A stretch of DNA of 64,000 nucleotides from Mycolicibacterium arabiense (GTDB lineage: Bacteria > Actinomycetota > Actinomycetes > Mycobacteriales > Mycobacteriaceae), in NCBI RefSeq assembly GCF_010731815.2, contig NZ_AP022593.1, positions 4,836,001 through 4,900,000 of the forward strand, in the 5' to 3' direction. The notes beneath the pieces were generated by a model. That model saw nothing but the letters and a program-made list of their open reading frames with translations, made no database searches and was not told the DNA's origin. This document shows positions 16,688-25,048 of the stretch, piece after piece. Position 1 is the stretch's first letter, and each line of letters opens with the position of its first letter. The translations under genes were made by a program, and so were the position numbers.

Positions 16688-17446
16688 TCAGATCAGCGGT
16701 AGCTCGGCGAACACCGGGCTGGTCGGCTGGGTGGACCCGGTGCCGGGTTCCACGGTGAAGGCCAATGCCTTCGAGCCGTCGATGTCGGGCAGTACCGCAG
16801 TGGTGGACGGTGCCACCGCCTTCGCGTCCATCGTGCCTGCCGAGTGCGCACCGTCGGACGCGACGAGCCACATCTGGTACACGTAGCCCTGCTCGGGTGG
16901 TGCGACGTCGTTCATCACGAGCACCGCGGCGTTGCGCTCCCGGGAGAACACGACCGTTGCGGTACCCCCGGTCGGGATCGGTCCGGACACCGTCTTGACG
17001 TCTGGCGCCTCGAACACCTGTTCGGCCGCAGACGGTTTCGCCTCCGGCCGCAGCGCGACGCCAACGCCCACCGCGCCGAGACCGATGATGACGGCGGCAG
17101 CGGCCGACAGTGCGACCGTGCGCCACCGCGTGGAGCGCGACGCGGGCCGTGAAGACGGTTGCGCTGCTGGCGCATTCGGACCGGGAACGACGGAAAGTCT
17201 TGGTGCGTCACCGATTGCGGCGAGCAGCCGGTCCCGCAGATGCTCGGGCGGCTCGACCGAGGTCGTGGCCGACACCACGGCCATCGTCTCCCGGACCGCG
17301 CGCACCTCGTCGTGGAAGGCGCGCGCCACATCCGCGGGCGCACCGGCGATCTGCTGCTCGATGTCGCGCTGTTCGTCGGCGGACACGGCGTGCAGGGCGT
17401 AGGGGGTCGCCAAGGCGAGTAGGTCCTGACGTTCGGGCTCGGTCAC
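16688..17446 (-). CDS. rskA: Anti-sigma-K factor RskA
   Basis: The 252-residue protein has the RskA layout: a cytoplasmic helical anti-sigma domain (residues 1-90, [20 protein letters not shown]), a single transmembrane helix at about 105-128 and an extracytoplasmic RskA C-domain ending [10 protein letters not shown]. In M. tuberculosis RskA holds SigK inactive until regulated proteolysis releases it. The GTG start overlaps the sigK stop by 4 nt, so the two are translationally coupled, which fits stoichiometric control. The identity is inferred mainly from its linkage to sigK and domain order. Confidence 0.92.
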   Translation of the reverse strand: MTEPERQDLLALATPYALHAVSADEQRDIEQQIAGAPADVARAFHDEVRAVRETMAVVSATTSVEPPEHLRDRLLAAIGDAPRLSVVPGPNAPAAQPSSRPASRSTRWRTVALSAAAAVIIGLGAVGVGVALRPEAKPSAAEQVFEAPDVKTVSGPIPTGGTATVVFSRERNAAVLVMNDVAPPEQGYVYQMWLVASDGAHSAGTMDAKAVAPSTTAVLPDIDGSKALAFTVEPGTGSTQPTSPVFAELPLI

Positions 17447-17988
17447 GACACCCCCAAGCAGTTGCGCAGTCCCCGGATGGCGTCGCGCATCCGTGACTTG
17501 ATCGTCGCAAGATTCGCGGCCAGACGGGTGGAGACCTGGACGTAGGTCAGACCCTCGTAATAGGCCATCTGAATGCATTCGCGCTGTGCGTCGGTGAGAG
17601 TGTCGAGGCACGCGACGACCTCGCGACGCTCCTCGGAGTGGATCACGGCCTCGGCGACGCGGTCGGCGGCCGGTTCGACATTGGCCGCGCCGTAGCGGGA
17701 CTCGCGTTGACTGGCGGCCTGCTCGCTGCGCACCCGGTCGACGGCGCGGCGGTGGGCCAGCGTCATCAGCCACGCCAACGGGGACCCGGCGGCAGGGTCG
17801 TAATTGGCGGCGTTGTGCCATACCTGCAGGTAGATGTCTTGCGTCGTCTCTTCGCTGTAGCCCGGATCGCGCAATACGCGAGTCACCAGTCCGTAGACCC
17901 TGGCGCGGGTGGCGTCGTAGAAGGCGGTGAACGCCTCGACATCTCGTTCAGCGGCCCGGCGCAGCAATGCGTCGAGGTCGGCCGTCAC
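17443..17988 (-). CDS. sigK: ECF RNA polymerase sigma factor SigK
   Basis: The 181-residue product is an ECF sigma factor with region 2 (residues ~15-85, [15 protein letters not shown] and [17 protein letters not shown]) and region 4 (~125-178, [25 protein letters not shown]). It closely matches SigK and ends RNCLGVS as SigK does. The two cysteines of the SigK redox switch (C133/C183 in M. tuberculosis) are present here as C127 and C177. The GTG at 17988 gives the family length; an ATG at 18024 would add 12 residues. The upstream DUF1365 gene is co-directional and a SigK-type promoter precedes that gene. Confidence 0.94.
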   Translation of the reverse strand: MTADLDALLRRAAERDVEAFTAFYDATRARVYGLVTRVLRDPGYSEETTQDIYLQVWHNAANYDPAAGSPLAWLMTLAHRRAVDRVRSEQAASQRESRYGAANVEPAADRVAEAVIHSEERREVVACLDTLTDAQRECIQMAYYEGLTYVQVSTRLAANLATIKSRMRDAIRGLRNCLGVS

Positions 17989-18131
17989 GCCCGGTAGCCT
18001 AGCGGCGATTCCCAACGAAGTCATAATTATCATGATCTCCGCCGGGCTGGGCACGAATAGACGTGCGCCCGAACCGATTTGGAAGGCGCAGGACTGGACC
18101 GCAGTGGATTCAGCGGTCCAGTCGCCCGAAG

Positions 18132-18950
18132 TCATGATTGGCCCACCGGCTCCCGCGGTGCCCACGACTCGCGGGAGACCAGCGGCACCCGTCGTGCCCA
18201 CAGGGTCACGTCGTGGATGCGCATCCACAGCGCGCCCATCAGCGGTGCCATCGGAGCCGTGAACTGCAGCGCCAGCACCTGTCCCACACTGGCCGAACGT
18301 CGGTTCCCGCGCAGCGTCGCCACGAACCCGGGTGTGTGCTCGCGGTGCAGGGAGATGGTCACGTCGACCGACCCGTTCGGCTTGGGCGCCTGCAACAGGT
18401 AGTAGCCGTCGGAGTCGTTGAACGGTGACATGGGCAGTGTCTTCTTGACCGCTGCGGGTGCATGGTCGGTCGGCGGCAGCAGGTAGGCGTGCCGCTCACC
18501 GTGGATGTTGTGCAGCTCGACGATGACGTGGCGCAGCACGCCGTCGGCGTCGTGGCACCAGTACAGGCTGACGGGGTTGAAGACGTACCCCAGAACCCGG
18601 GCCTGCAGCAGGGCGGTCACGGAACCACCGCGCATGTCGATGCCGTGTCCGGCGAGGAAGTCGTCCACCCGGTGGCGCAGGGTGTCCTCGCGGCCGTCAG
18701 CGGGCGGTCCGGCGAAGTGGTCGCTCGCCTCGAAGCGGGCGAACGGCCGCATCCACGCCGGCAACGTCGGCAGCTCGTCGAGGTCGACGTACCAGCTGTA
18801 TCCGCCCTGCTCGAAGTAGTGATGCACCGGCGTGCGGCGCAGGTGCGTGATGCGGGTGCGATAGATCGCCGGTGCCGACGCGGCGGCTGCCTTGCGAGCC
18901 GCACCGCGCCGGCGCGTCGTCGATTCCTTCGCGACGATCGGGCGTGACAT
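18132..18950 (-). CDS. DUF1365 family protein of the SigK locus (Rv0448c type)
   Basis: The 272-residue protein is a DUF1365 member: the family core YLDELPTLP-like region appears as WYVDLDELPTLPAWMRPFARFEASDHF, followed by VLGYVFNPVSLYWCHDADG and VELHNIHGERHAYLL. In M. tuberculosis the equivalent Rv0448c belongs to the Rv0449c-Rv0444c operon controlled by SigK, together with an amine oxidase and a cyclopropane synthase-like gene; only this member is retained here directly ahead of sigK. A SigK-type promoter lies upstream (18976-19002). The biochemical function is unknown; linkage elsewhere to methyltransferases hints at lipid modification. Confidence 0.88.
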   Translation of the reverse strand: MSRPIVAKESTTRRRGAARKAAAASAPAIYRTRITHLRRTPVHHYFEQGGYSWYVDLDELPTLPAWMRPFARFEASDHFAGPPADGREDTLRHRVDDFLAGHGIDMRGGSVTALLQARVLGYVFNPVSLYWCHDADGVLRHVIVELHNIHGERHAYLLPPTDHAPAAVKKTLPMSPFNDSDGYYLLQAPKPNGSVDVTISLHREHTPGFVATLRGNRRSASVGQVLALQFTAPMAPLMGALWMRIHDVTLWARRVPLVSRESWAPREPVGQS

Positions 18951-18975
18951 CAGGTCTCCACGTTCCACGTCTTCT

Positions 18976-19002
18976 ATTCGGAGCCGCCACCGAAATGGAT
19001 GG
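18976..19002 (-). promoter_or_regulatory. Putative SigK-dependent promoter
   Basis: On the minus strand CCATCC (complement of 18997-19002) and CCGAAT (complement of 18976-18981) are separated by 15 nt, with the -10 element 26 nt from the DUF1365 start. These hexamers are those reported for the mycobacterial SigK promoter, which would make the locus autoregulated. The exact optimal spacing was recalled, not checked. Confidence 0.7.
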
Positions 19003-19055
19003 GTGAGTTCGGATTGCGAAAGCCTTTTCCCCGCGTAAGGTGCCAAACCGTGGCG

Positions 19056-20708
19056 ATGACGCTGTTTCACAACGGGACCGTGTGGACGGGGTTGTCCGAG
19101 GTGCCCGTTTCCGATGCGCTGCTCGTCGCCGACGGCGTGATCGCCGGCCTCGGTGACGCCGCCCGGTCGGCGGCCGCCGAGGGCGAGGTCGAGGAGGTGG
19201 ACCTCGAGGGCGGCTTCCTCATGCCGTCCTTCGGTGACGGTCACGCCCATCCGATGTTCGGTGGACTCGAGTACGTGGGCCCCGCGGTGCGGCCCTGCGG
19301 GTCGGTGGCCGAGATCGTCGAGGCAGTGCGTACCTACGCCGAGGCGCATCCCGACGAGGAGTGGATCGTCGGCGCCTCGTACGACGGCAGCCTCGCCGAG
19401 GGCGGGCTGTTCGACGCGCGGTGGCTCGACGAGGCGGTGCTAGACCGGCCCGTCGTGCTGCGCGCCTGGGACTACCACACCGTGTGGTGCAACTCCGCGG
19501 CACTCGAACGGGCAGGCATCACCGCGGACACGCCCGACCCCGAACTCGGCGAGATCCCGCACCGCGACGACGGCTCGGTGCTCGGCACGCTGCGCGAATG
19601 GGGTGCGATCGACCTGCTCACCGCTGTCATGCCGCCGCAGGACGAGGACGTTCGGATCGCCGCGCTGGGCACCGCCGCCGACTACTACCTCGCCAGGGGA
19701 GTGACGTGGGTGCAGGACGCCTGGGTCGAGCCCGGCGACGTCGACACCTACATCGAGGCCGCGCGCCGCGGAGCCCTGCGGATGCGGTTCAACCTCGCCC
19801 TGTACGCCGACCCGCGCCACTTCGACTCCCAGGTCGAGCACTTCTCCAAGGTCAAGCGCCGGGTGGACCAGCTCGGCTCCCCGATGCTGACGGCCAACAC
19901 GGTCAAGTTCTTCGCCGACGGCGTGGTCGAGAACGAGACCGGCGCGCTGCTGGCTCCCTACTGTTCGGGCCTGCACCGGCATCCCGGGGGGCAGGAGCGA
20001 AGCGACTCGGGGGAGAAGGTCGGCATGACGGTGTGGGAGGGCGACAGCCTCTCCGAGGCGGCCCGCCAAATCGACGACCTGGGTCTGCAGATCCACATCC
20101 ACGCCATCGGCGACGCCGCCGTGCGCCAGGCGCTCGACGCGATCGAGTACGCCGCCGAGTGGAACGGCCCGCGCGACCGCAGGCCCGTCATCGCCCACGT
20201 GCAGTTGGTCGACGACGCCGATCTGGCCAGGTTCGCCGAACTGGGCGTCATCCCCAACATGCAGCCGCTCTGGGCGCAGATGGACGCGCTGATGACGGTG
20301 CTGACCATCCCACGGCTCGGGCAGGAGCGCGCCGACAAGCAGTACCGGATGCGCACGCTCGAGCAGTCGGGTGCACCGCTGGCCTTCGGGTCGGACTGGC
20401 CGGTGTCGTCGGGCGCCCCGCTCGATGGCATCGCGATCGCGGTGTCGCGGCAGACGTCCGACGGGCAACCCGACGGCGGCTGGGTGCCCGAGGAGATCCT
20501 CACCATCGACCGCGCGCTCACGGCGGCGACGGCTGCGGTCGCCGACCAGGCGTTCGGCGAAGGGGTATGGGGGCGCCTGGTCCCCGGTGCGAGTGCCGAC
20601 CTGGTGTGGCTCGACGGCGATCCGCGCGAAACGGCCGCGCTGGACCTGCCCGGTCTGCGCATTCGCGGTACCTACCTGCGGGGTGCTCCCGCGTTCACCG
20701 CTTCGTAG
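19056..20708 (+). CDS. Amidohydrolase family 3 (YtcJ-like) metal-dependent hydrolase
   Basis: The 550-residue protein is an amidohydrolase of the YtcJ type. It has the N-terminal beta domain, the metal motif GDGHAHPMFGG (HxH) near residue 64, the second-sphere segment IHIHAIGDAAVRQALDAIE near residue 345, and FGSDWPVSSGAPLDGI near residue 445. Members hydrolyse formamides or other amides in the cytosol. The start is ATG 19056, within an upstream-open frame. It is followed after 6 nt by an APC permease, suggesting uptake and hydrolysis of the same compound. A short in-frame insertion GGQERSD (19989-20014) matches a repeat also seen in ctpE. Confidence 0.9.
   Translation: MTLFHNGTVWTGLSEVPVSDALLVADGVIAGLGDAARSAAAEGEVEEVDLEGGFLMPSFGDGHAHPMFGGLEYVGPAVRPCGSVAEIVEAVRTYAEAHPDEEWIVGASYDGSLAEGGLFDARWLDEAVLDRPVVLRAWDYHTVWCNSAALERAGITADTPDPELGEIPHRDDGSVLGTLREWGAIDLLTAVMPPQDEDVRIAALGTAADYYLARGVTWVQDAWVEPGDVDTYIEAARRGALRMRFNLALYADPRHFDSQVEHFSKVKRRVDQLGSPMLTANTVKFFADGVVENETGALLAPYCSGLHRHPGGQERSDSGEKVGMTVWEGDSLSEAARQIDDLGLQIHIHAIGDAAVRQALDAIEYAAEWNGPRDRRPVIAHVQLVDDADLARFAELGVIPNMQPLWAQMDALMTVLTIPRLGQERADKQYRMRTLEQSGAPLAFGSDWPVSSGAPLDGIAIAVSRQTSDGQPDGGWVPEEILTIDRALTAATAAVADQAFGEGVWGRLVPGASADLVWLDGDPRETAALDLPGLRIRGTYLRGAPAFTAS
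19989..20014 (+). repeat. Short intragenic repeat in the amidohydrolase
   Basis: GGGCAGGAGCGAAGCGAC followed by TCGGGGGA encodes GQERSDSGE, in the same reading frame as the copy in ctpE. Confidence 0.7.
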
Positions 20709-20714
20709 AAGGGA

Positions 20715-22136
20715 ATGCCGATGTCATCGGAGCCATTGGTGGGAATCTCTGCCGACCCCAACGAGGGAAGGCTGAAACGAGCGCTCGGGGTGCCGTCGCT
20801 GGTGCTGTTCGGTCTGGTCTACATGGTGCCGCTCACCGTGTTCACCACCTACGGCATCGTCACGGTCGAGTCCGGGGGCCGCGTGCCGTTGGCCTACGTC
20901 GTGACGCTGGTGGCGATGATCTTCACCGCCCGCTCGTACGCGCGCATGGCCGCGGCGTTCCCGGTCGCCGGTTCGGCGTACGCCTACACGCAGAAGACGT
21001 TCGGTGCGCCGATCGGCTTCCTGGCGGGCTGGTCGCTGCTGCTGGACTACCTGTTCCTGCCGATGCTCAACTACATGGTCATCGGGCTGTACCTGAACGC
21101 CGCCGTGCCCGCGATCCCGCCGTGGGTCATCATCCTGGTCACCATTGGCATCGTCACGGTGCTCAACATCGTCGGCATCGTCTCGGTGGCGCGGGCCAAC
21201 TTCCTGATCATCGCGATCCAGGCCATCTTCATCGTGGTGTTCCTCGTCATGGCGGTCGCCACCATCTCGGGCTCGGGCAGCGTCGACGTCATGGCGCCGT
21301 TCCGCGGTGACGGCACCGCAGGCGGCATGGGTCCCGTGCTGGCGGGTGCGGCCATCCTGTGCCTGTCGTTCCTCGGATTCGATGCGGTGTCAACGCTTTC
21401 CGAGGAGGCCAAGGACGCCCGGCGAGACGTGCCCAAGGCGATCATGTTGGCCACGCTCATCTGCGGCGTGCTGTTCATCATCCTGTCGTACGCGTCGCAG
21501 CTGGTGTTCCCGTCGAATGCGTTCGAGAGCGTCGACACCGGGTCGGTGGACGTCATGACCGCAGCCGGCGGAGCGTTCCTGTCGGCGTTCTTCACCGCTG
21601 CCTACGTCGCGGGCGCGACCGGATCGGCCTTGACTTCGCAGGCGTCGGTCGCGCGCATCCTGTACGCGATGGGACGCGACGGCGTGCTGCCGCGCAAGGT
21701 GTTCGGGCACGTCTCGATCAAGTTCAGTACGCCCACGTGGGCAATCATCGTGATCTCGGTGATCTCGCTGCTGGCCATCGTCATCGACCTCGCGATCCTG
21801 GCATCGGTGGTGAGCTTCGGTGCGCTGGTGGCGTTCTCGGCGGTCAACCTCACGGTGATCAAGCACTACTTCGTCGACGAGGGCGAGAAGAACGTGCTGA
21901 ACAACCTGATCCTGCCGTTCATCGGCTTCGCGCTCACCGTGTGGCTGTGGACCAGCCTGTCCATGGAGGCGCTAACGATCGGGCTGATTTGGTCGGCAGT
22001 GGGCGTGATCTGGCTCGCCGTCGTCACCCACGGCTTCCGGCGACCAACGCCCGTGCTCGACATGACCGAGACGTCAGGTCCAGTGGTGGGCCGCGGCGAC
22101 CAGGCCGTCGATCAGCGCGGCGGTGGGCCGCGCTAG
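20715..22136 (+). CDS. APC-family amino acid / amine permease
   Basis: This 473-residue membrane protein has about twelve transmembrane segments and APC superfamily hallmarks: LVYMVPLTVFTTYGIV in helix 1, a FPVAGSAYAYT motif at about residue 83 and LSFLGFDAVSTLSEEAKDARRDVPKAIM near residue 225. It probably imports an amino acid, amine or ureide. The ATG is 6 nt after the amidohydrolase stop, so the two form an operon of uptake plus hydrolysis. Its 3' end overlaps the convergent PGA-hydrolase fusion gene by 63 nt. Confidence 0.92.
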   Translation: MPMSSEPLVGISADPNEGRLKRALGVPSLVLFGLVYMVPLTVFTTYGIVTVESGGRVPLAYVVTLVAMIFTARSYARMAAAFPVAGSAYAYTQKTFGAPIGFLAGWSLLLDYLFLPMLNYMVIGLYLNAAVPAIPPWVIILVTIGIVTVLNIVGIVSVARANFLIIAIQAIFIVVFLVMAVATISGSGSVDVMAPFRGDGTAGGMGPVLAGAAILCLSFLGFDAVSTLSEEAKDARRDVPKAIMLATLICGVLFIILSYASQLVFPSNAFESVDTGSVDVMTAAGGAFLSAFFTAAYVAGATGSALTSQASVARILYAMGRDGVLPRKVFGHVSIKFSTPTWAIIVISVISLLAIVIDLAILASVVSFGALVAFSAVNLTVIKHYFVDEGEKNVLNNLILPFIGFALTVWLWTSLSMEALTIGLIWSAVGVIWLAVVTHGFRRPTPVLDMTETSGPVVGRGDQAVDQRGGGPR

Positions 22137-23123
22137 ACCGTCGTCGCCGGCAGGCCCGCTGCGCGGGCTGATGCCGCGCACGCGTGGTGTGAGTTCGAGT
22201 TGCATTCCGCCGCGGCGGGTTCGGTTCACCGGGTTGTCGGGGTGCAGGCCGCGCAGCTCGCGCGGGATGGCGTCGAGGTCGGTGATCACCTGGAAGCCGG
22301 GAATCGACACGTGCCGCGCGACGTGGGCCGCGAGGTCGCGGTCGGCGCCGCCGGCGAGCAGGTGGGTGCTGCGCCCGATCCGTCCGTACCCGTGCAGCGA
22401 GATCGCGTGGTCGACGTGGTCGAGGAACTCGGCGAGCCGGGCTGATTCGTCGGCGCGGTAGGCCGCTGACGAGAGGTGGTACGGGTAGTCGACGGGGTGG
22501 TGCACTACGTAGACCGAGGCGCCTGCCGCTTCGGCCGCACGCTCGGCGATGACGTCGGTCATGCGCTCGAGGCCACCGCCGTGAATGGCCAGGAAGCCGA
22601 ACGACGAACGCAGCGTGCAGCGTTCGTCGATCTCGGGATCGGCCAGCAGCTCGGTGAGCGACTGCGGGCCCGGCGTGTCGGTCGGGGCGAGGCCGCGGGG
22701 CCAGTTCGCCGGATCCCAGCGGTGCAGGAACTCCACCCAGCGCTGCGGCAGTCCGTGGTGGCGGGCGCCTTCGATGATCCGCTCCAGGTAGCCCTCTCGC
22801 GGGGCGCCCGGTTCCACCCGGTGGTCGATGTAGACCCATGCCCGCAGCGGTCCGCGTTCGGTCTGCACGACCATGCTGTCGCGGCGATAGCGCACCGGCA
22901 CGCCCTCGGCGCTGTCGAGGACGTCGAGGTCGCGGTCGCTGACGTGCCACAGCACGCCGTGTACTTCGGCGCCGACGGACGGTTCCACCGTCGCGACGCC
23001 GCGTTCGTTGATCAGCCAGTCGTGGTCGGCGAGGGTCGCGGGCAGCGGGTCGACCGCGTCGGGACAGCGCCGCGCCATCTGCGCGACGTTCAGATTCGAT
23101 CCGTAGGCGAAGTACGGCTGCAT
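22074..23123 (-). CDS. Gamma-glutamylcyclotransferase-like / poly-gamma-glutamate hydrolase fusion
   Basis: The 349-residue protein appears to join two gamma-glutamyl-acting folds. Residues ~1-125 are GGCT-like (YFAYGSNLNVAQMARRCP, then LDSAEGVPVRYRR). Residues ~165-349 resemble the zinc-dependent poly-gamma-glutamate hydrolase family (DUF867), with FLAIHGGGLERMTDVIAE and HAISLHGYGR. No signal peptide is seen, so it should act in the cytosol on gamma-glutamyl peptides or short gamma-glutamate chains. Its start lies directly after the mntH stop (no gap), so it is probably co-transcribed with mntH. The fusion is uncommon as far as I know; the link to manganese is unexplained. Confidence 0.75.
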   Translation of the reverse strand: MQPYFAYGSNLNVAQMARRCPDAVDPLPATLADHDWLINERGVATVEPSVGAEVHGVLWHVSDRDLDVLDSAEGVPVRYRRDSMVVQTERGPLRAWVYIDHRVEPGAPREGYLERIIEGARHHGLPQRWVEFLHRWDPANWPRGLAPTDTPGPQSLTELLADPEIDERCTLRSSFGFLAIHGGGLERMTDVIAERAAEAAGASVYVVHHPVDYPYHLSSAAYRADESARLAEFLDHVDHAISLHGYGRIGRSTHLLAGGADRDLAAHVARHVSIPGFQVITDLDAIPRELRGLHPDNPVNRTRRGGMQLELTPRVRGISPRSGPAGDDGLARPTAALIDGLVAAAHHWT

Positions 23124-24350
23124 TCAGCCCGTGACGGTCAGGTAGATCAGCACCACGTTCAGCACACTAATCACCCCCGCCACCAGCCAGCCCAGCGCGG
23201 TGGTGACGCGGTGGTTGACGTCGTCGCCCATGAGCGCGCGGTCGCTGGTCAGGCGGACCAGCGGGATCAGCGCGAACGGGATGCCGAATGACAGCACCAC
23301 CTGCGAGAGCACCAGCGCACGGCTCGGGTCGACGCCGACGGCCAGGACCACCAGCGCCGGGATCAGCGTGACGAGCCGACGCAGCAGCAGGGGATAGGAC
23401 CGGCGTAGCAACCCCTGCATGATCATCGCCCCGGCGTAGGCGCCGACCGACGTCGAGGCCAGGCCCGACGCGAGCAGGCCGATCGCGAAGAACAGCGCGA
23501 CCGTGTGGCCCAGCGTCGACTCCACGGCCGCGTGGGCGCCCTCGATCGAGTCGGTGTTCTCCATGCCCTGCAGGTTGGTCGCGGCCACCAGCAGCATGGC
23601 CAGGTTGACCGCACCCGCGACCAGCATGGCCAGGCCGACGTCGTACCGGGTGATGCGCAGCAGGCGCCGTCTTGGCGCACCGGATTCGGGTTGGCCGTGC
23701 CGATCCCGCGCGAGACCCGAGTGCAGGTACACCGCGTGCGGCATGACGGTGGCGCCCAGCATCGCGGTGGCGAGCAGGATGCTCTCCGGGCCCTCGAAGC
23801 GCGGCACCAGGCCACCGGCCACGTCGGCGGCCGACGGCGGCTCGACGACGAGGCTGGTCAGGAAGCCGATCGCGATGACGAGCAGCAGTCCGCTGATCAC
23901 GCGCTCGAAGACGCCCTGCCCGCGGTGGTTCTGGATCGCCAGCAGCAGCAGCGACACCGCGCCGGTGACGACGCCGCCGACTAGCAGGGGGAGGTCGAAG
24001 AGCAGGTATAGCGCGATGGCGCCACCGACGACCTCGGCGAGATCCGTTGCCATGGCCACCAATTCGGCCTGAATCCAGTACGCGATCCGGGCCTTGGTGC
24101 TCGCTCGGTCGGCGACCGACTCGGGCAGCGACCTGCCGGTGACGAGGCCCAGCTTGGCGGAGAGGTACTGCACCAGGCCCGCCATGACGTTGGCGACCAG
24201 GATGACCCACACCAGCAGGAAGCCGAATTGCGCACCGGCGCTGACGTTCGCGGCGACGTTCCCTGGATCGACGTAGGCGATCGCCGCGACGAAGGCGGGT
24301 CCGAGCAGCCAAAATCCATGACGCTGACGCGTGGCGGGTATCGGTAGCAC
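23124..24350 (-). CDS. mntH: NRAMP-family divalent metal (Mn2+) transporter MntH
   Basis: The 408-residue, eleven-helix protein is a bacterial NRAMP transporter. The first-helix metal motif is AIAYVDPGNVAANV, with Asp and Asn ligands, and the sixth-helix motif is ATVMPHAVYLHSGL, with the Met that favours transition metals. It imports Mn2+ (or Fe2+) with protons. The GTG start at 24350 is about 37 nt from an inverted repeat (24388-24405) that resembles a DtxR/MntR operator, so repression by manganese through MntR is likely. The following gene, the GGCT/PGA hydrolase fusion, abuts its stop. Confidence 0.94.
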   Translation of the reverse strand: MLPIPATRQRHGFWLLGPAFVAAIAYVDPGNVAANVSAGAQFGFLLVWVILVANVMAGLVQYLSAKLGLVTGRSLPESVADRASTKARIAYWIQAELVAMATDLAEVVGGAIALYLLFDLPLLVGGVVTGAVSLLLLAIQNHRGQGVFERVISGLLLVIAIGFLTSLVVEPPSAADVAGGLVPRFEGPESILLATAMLGATVMPHAVYLHSGLARDRHGQPESGAPRRRLLRITRYDVGLAMLVAGAVNLAMLLVAATNLQGMENTDSIEGAHAAVESTLGHTVALFFAIGLLASGLASTSVGAYAGAMIMQGLLRRSYPLLLRRLVTLIPALVVLAVGVDPSRALVLSQVVLSFGIPFALIPLVRLTSDRALMGDDVNHRVTTALGWLVAGVISVLNVVLIYLTVTG

Positions 24351-24387
24351 TTACCTACTTCCCATCCGGTGTGACGAATAGAAAAGT

Positions 24388-24405
24388 TAGGTTAGCCGAA
24401 ACCTA
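24388..24405 (-). promoter_or_regulatory. DtxR/MntR-family operator-like inverted repeat upstream of mntH
   Basis: TAGGTT, 6 nt, AACCTA forms an inverted repeat within TTAGGTTAGCCGAAACCTA, close to the mycobacterial iron/manganese-box core (TTAGGTTAG...) but with a 6-nt rather than 5-nt centre. Its position 37 nt upstream of mntH fits a repressor site for MntR. Confidence 0.65.
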
Positions 24406-24428
24406 GGTCGTCGGCCAATCAGGGGCGG

Positions 24429-24665
24429 TCAGCCCAGGCCGATCACGAACCCGCCAAATCCGAAGCCGCCGCCGTACCAGGGCCAGTTGTTCATGACCGG
24501 CGGCGACGTGGTGAGTGACGAACTGCCGTTGGTGCTGCATATGGTGGTCCGCGGCGCGGTGTCGACGCACGTGGGTTGCGCCGACGCGGGTGCCGCGAGC
24601 ACCACTGCGCCAGCCATGCCGACGGCAGCCAACAGGGGGGTGAGAATGCGGGGATGAACGCTCAT
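24429..24665 (-). CDS. Small exported Gly/aromatic-tailed protein
   Basis: The 78-residue product has a signal peptide (MSVHPRILTPLLAAVGMAG, cleavage after ASA about residue 28), two cysteines (PTCVDTA and TTICSTN) likely to form a disulfide, and a C-terminus of NWPWYGGGFGFGGFVIGLG. The frame is open upstream, but the ATG at 24665 is the one preceding the signal peptide. The neighbouring gene at 24724 encodes a similarly built protein, and the two may be paralogues. No function is known. Confidence 0.7.
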   Translation of the reverse strand: MSVHPRILTPLLAAVGMAGAVVLAAPASAQPTCVDTAPRTTICSTNGSSSLTTSPPVMNNWPWYGGGFGFGGFVIGLG

Positions 24666-24723
24666 GACCTGCTCCGATCTACGGAGGAAGTCTACGCCCG
24701 TCGCCGGGAAATGGACCCGACGA

Positions 24724-25017
24724 TCAGCGGTGACCGCCGCCGCCTGCGCCGTGGTTGCCCCAGCTGCCACCGCCGATGATCAACGCAGGTCCGTAGAACT
24801 CGTCGTCCCACGGGTACGGGTACGCCGGCGCCGGCGCAGTGGCATTGATCTGGACGTTGCCCGGCGACTGGCACTGGGTGATCCCGGTGCCCGTGTAGGT
24901 GCCGCCTGGTGTCGTCTGGCACGTCGGCTCCGCTGCGGCGACCGGCGAAAAGGCAACGGCGACAACGGCACCCGCCGCAGCGACCAATGGCAGGAAGTAG
25001 CGCGTGGCTGTCGTCAT
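24724..25017 (-). CDS. Small exported protein with Gly/His-rich C-terminus
   Basis: This 97-residue product has a signal peptide (MTTATRYFLPLVAAAGAVVA, cleavage after VAAA about residue 29), then EPTCQTTPGGTYTGTGITQCQ with two cysteines, and a tail rich in Trp, Gly and His (GGGSWGNHGAGGGGHR). Its layout, signal peptide then CxnC then aromatic Gly tail, parallels the 78-residue protein that follows. An AGGGGAT ribosome-binding site lies just ahead of the ATG. The His/Gly end could bind metal; this is speculation. Confidence 0.72.
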   Translation of the reverse strand: MTTATRYFLPLVAAAGAVVAVAFSPVAAAEPTCQTTPGGTYTGTGITQCQSPGNVQINATAPAPAYPYPWDDEFYGPALIIGGGSWGNHGAGGGGHR

Positions 25018-25048
25018 GGCGGATCCCCTCAGGTGGTCGCTGTGGCGT

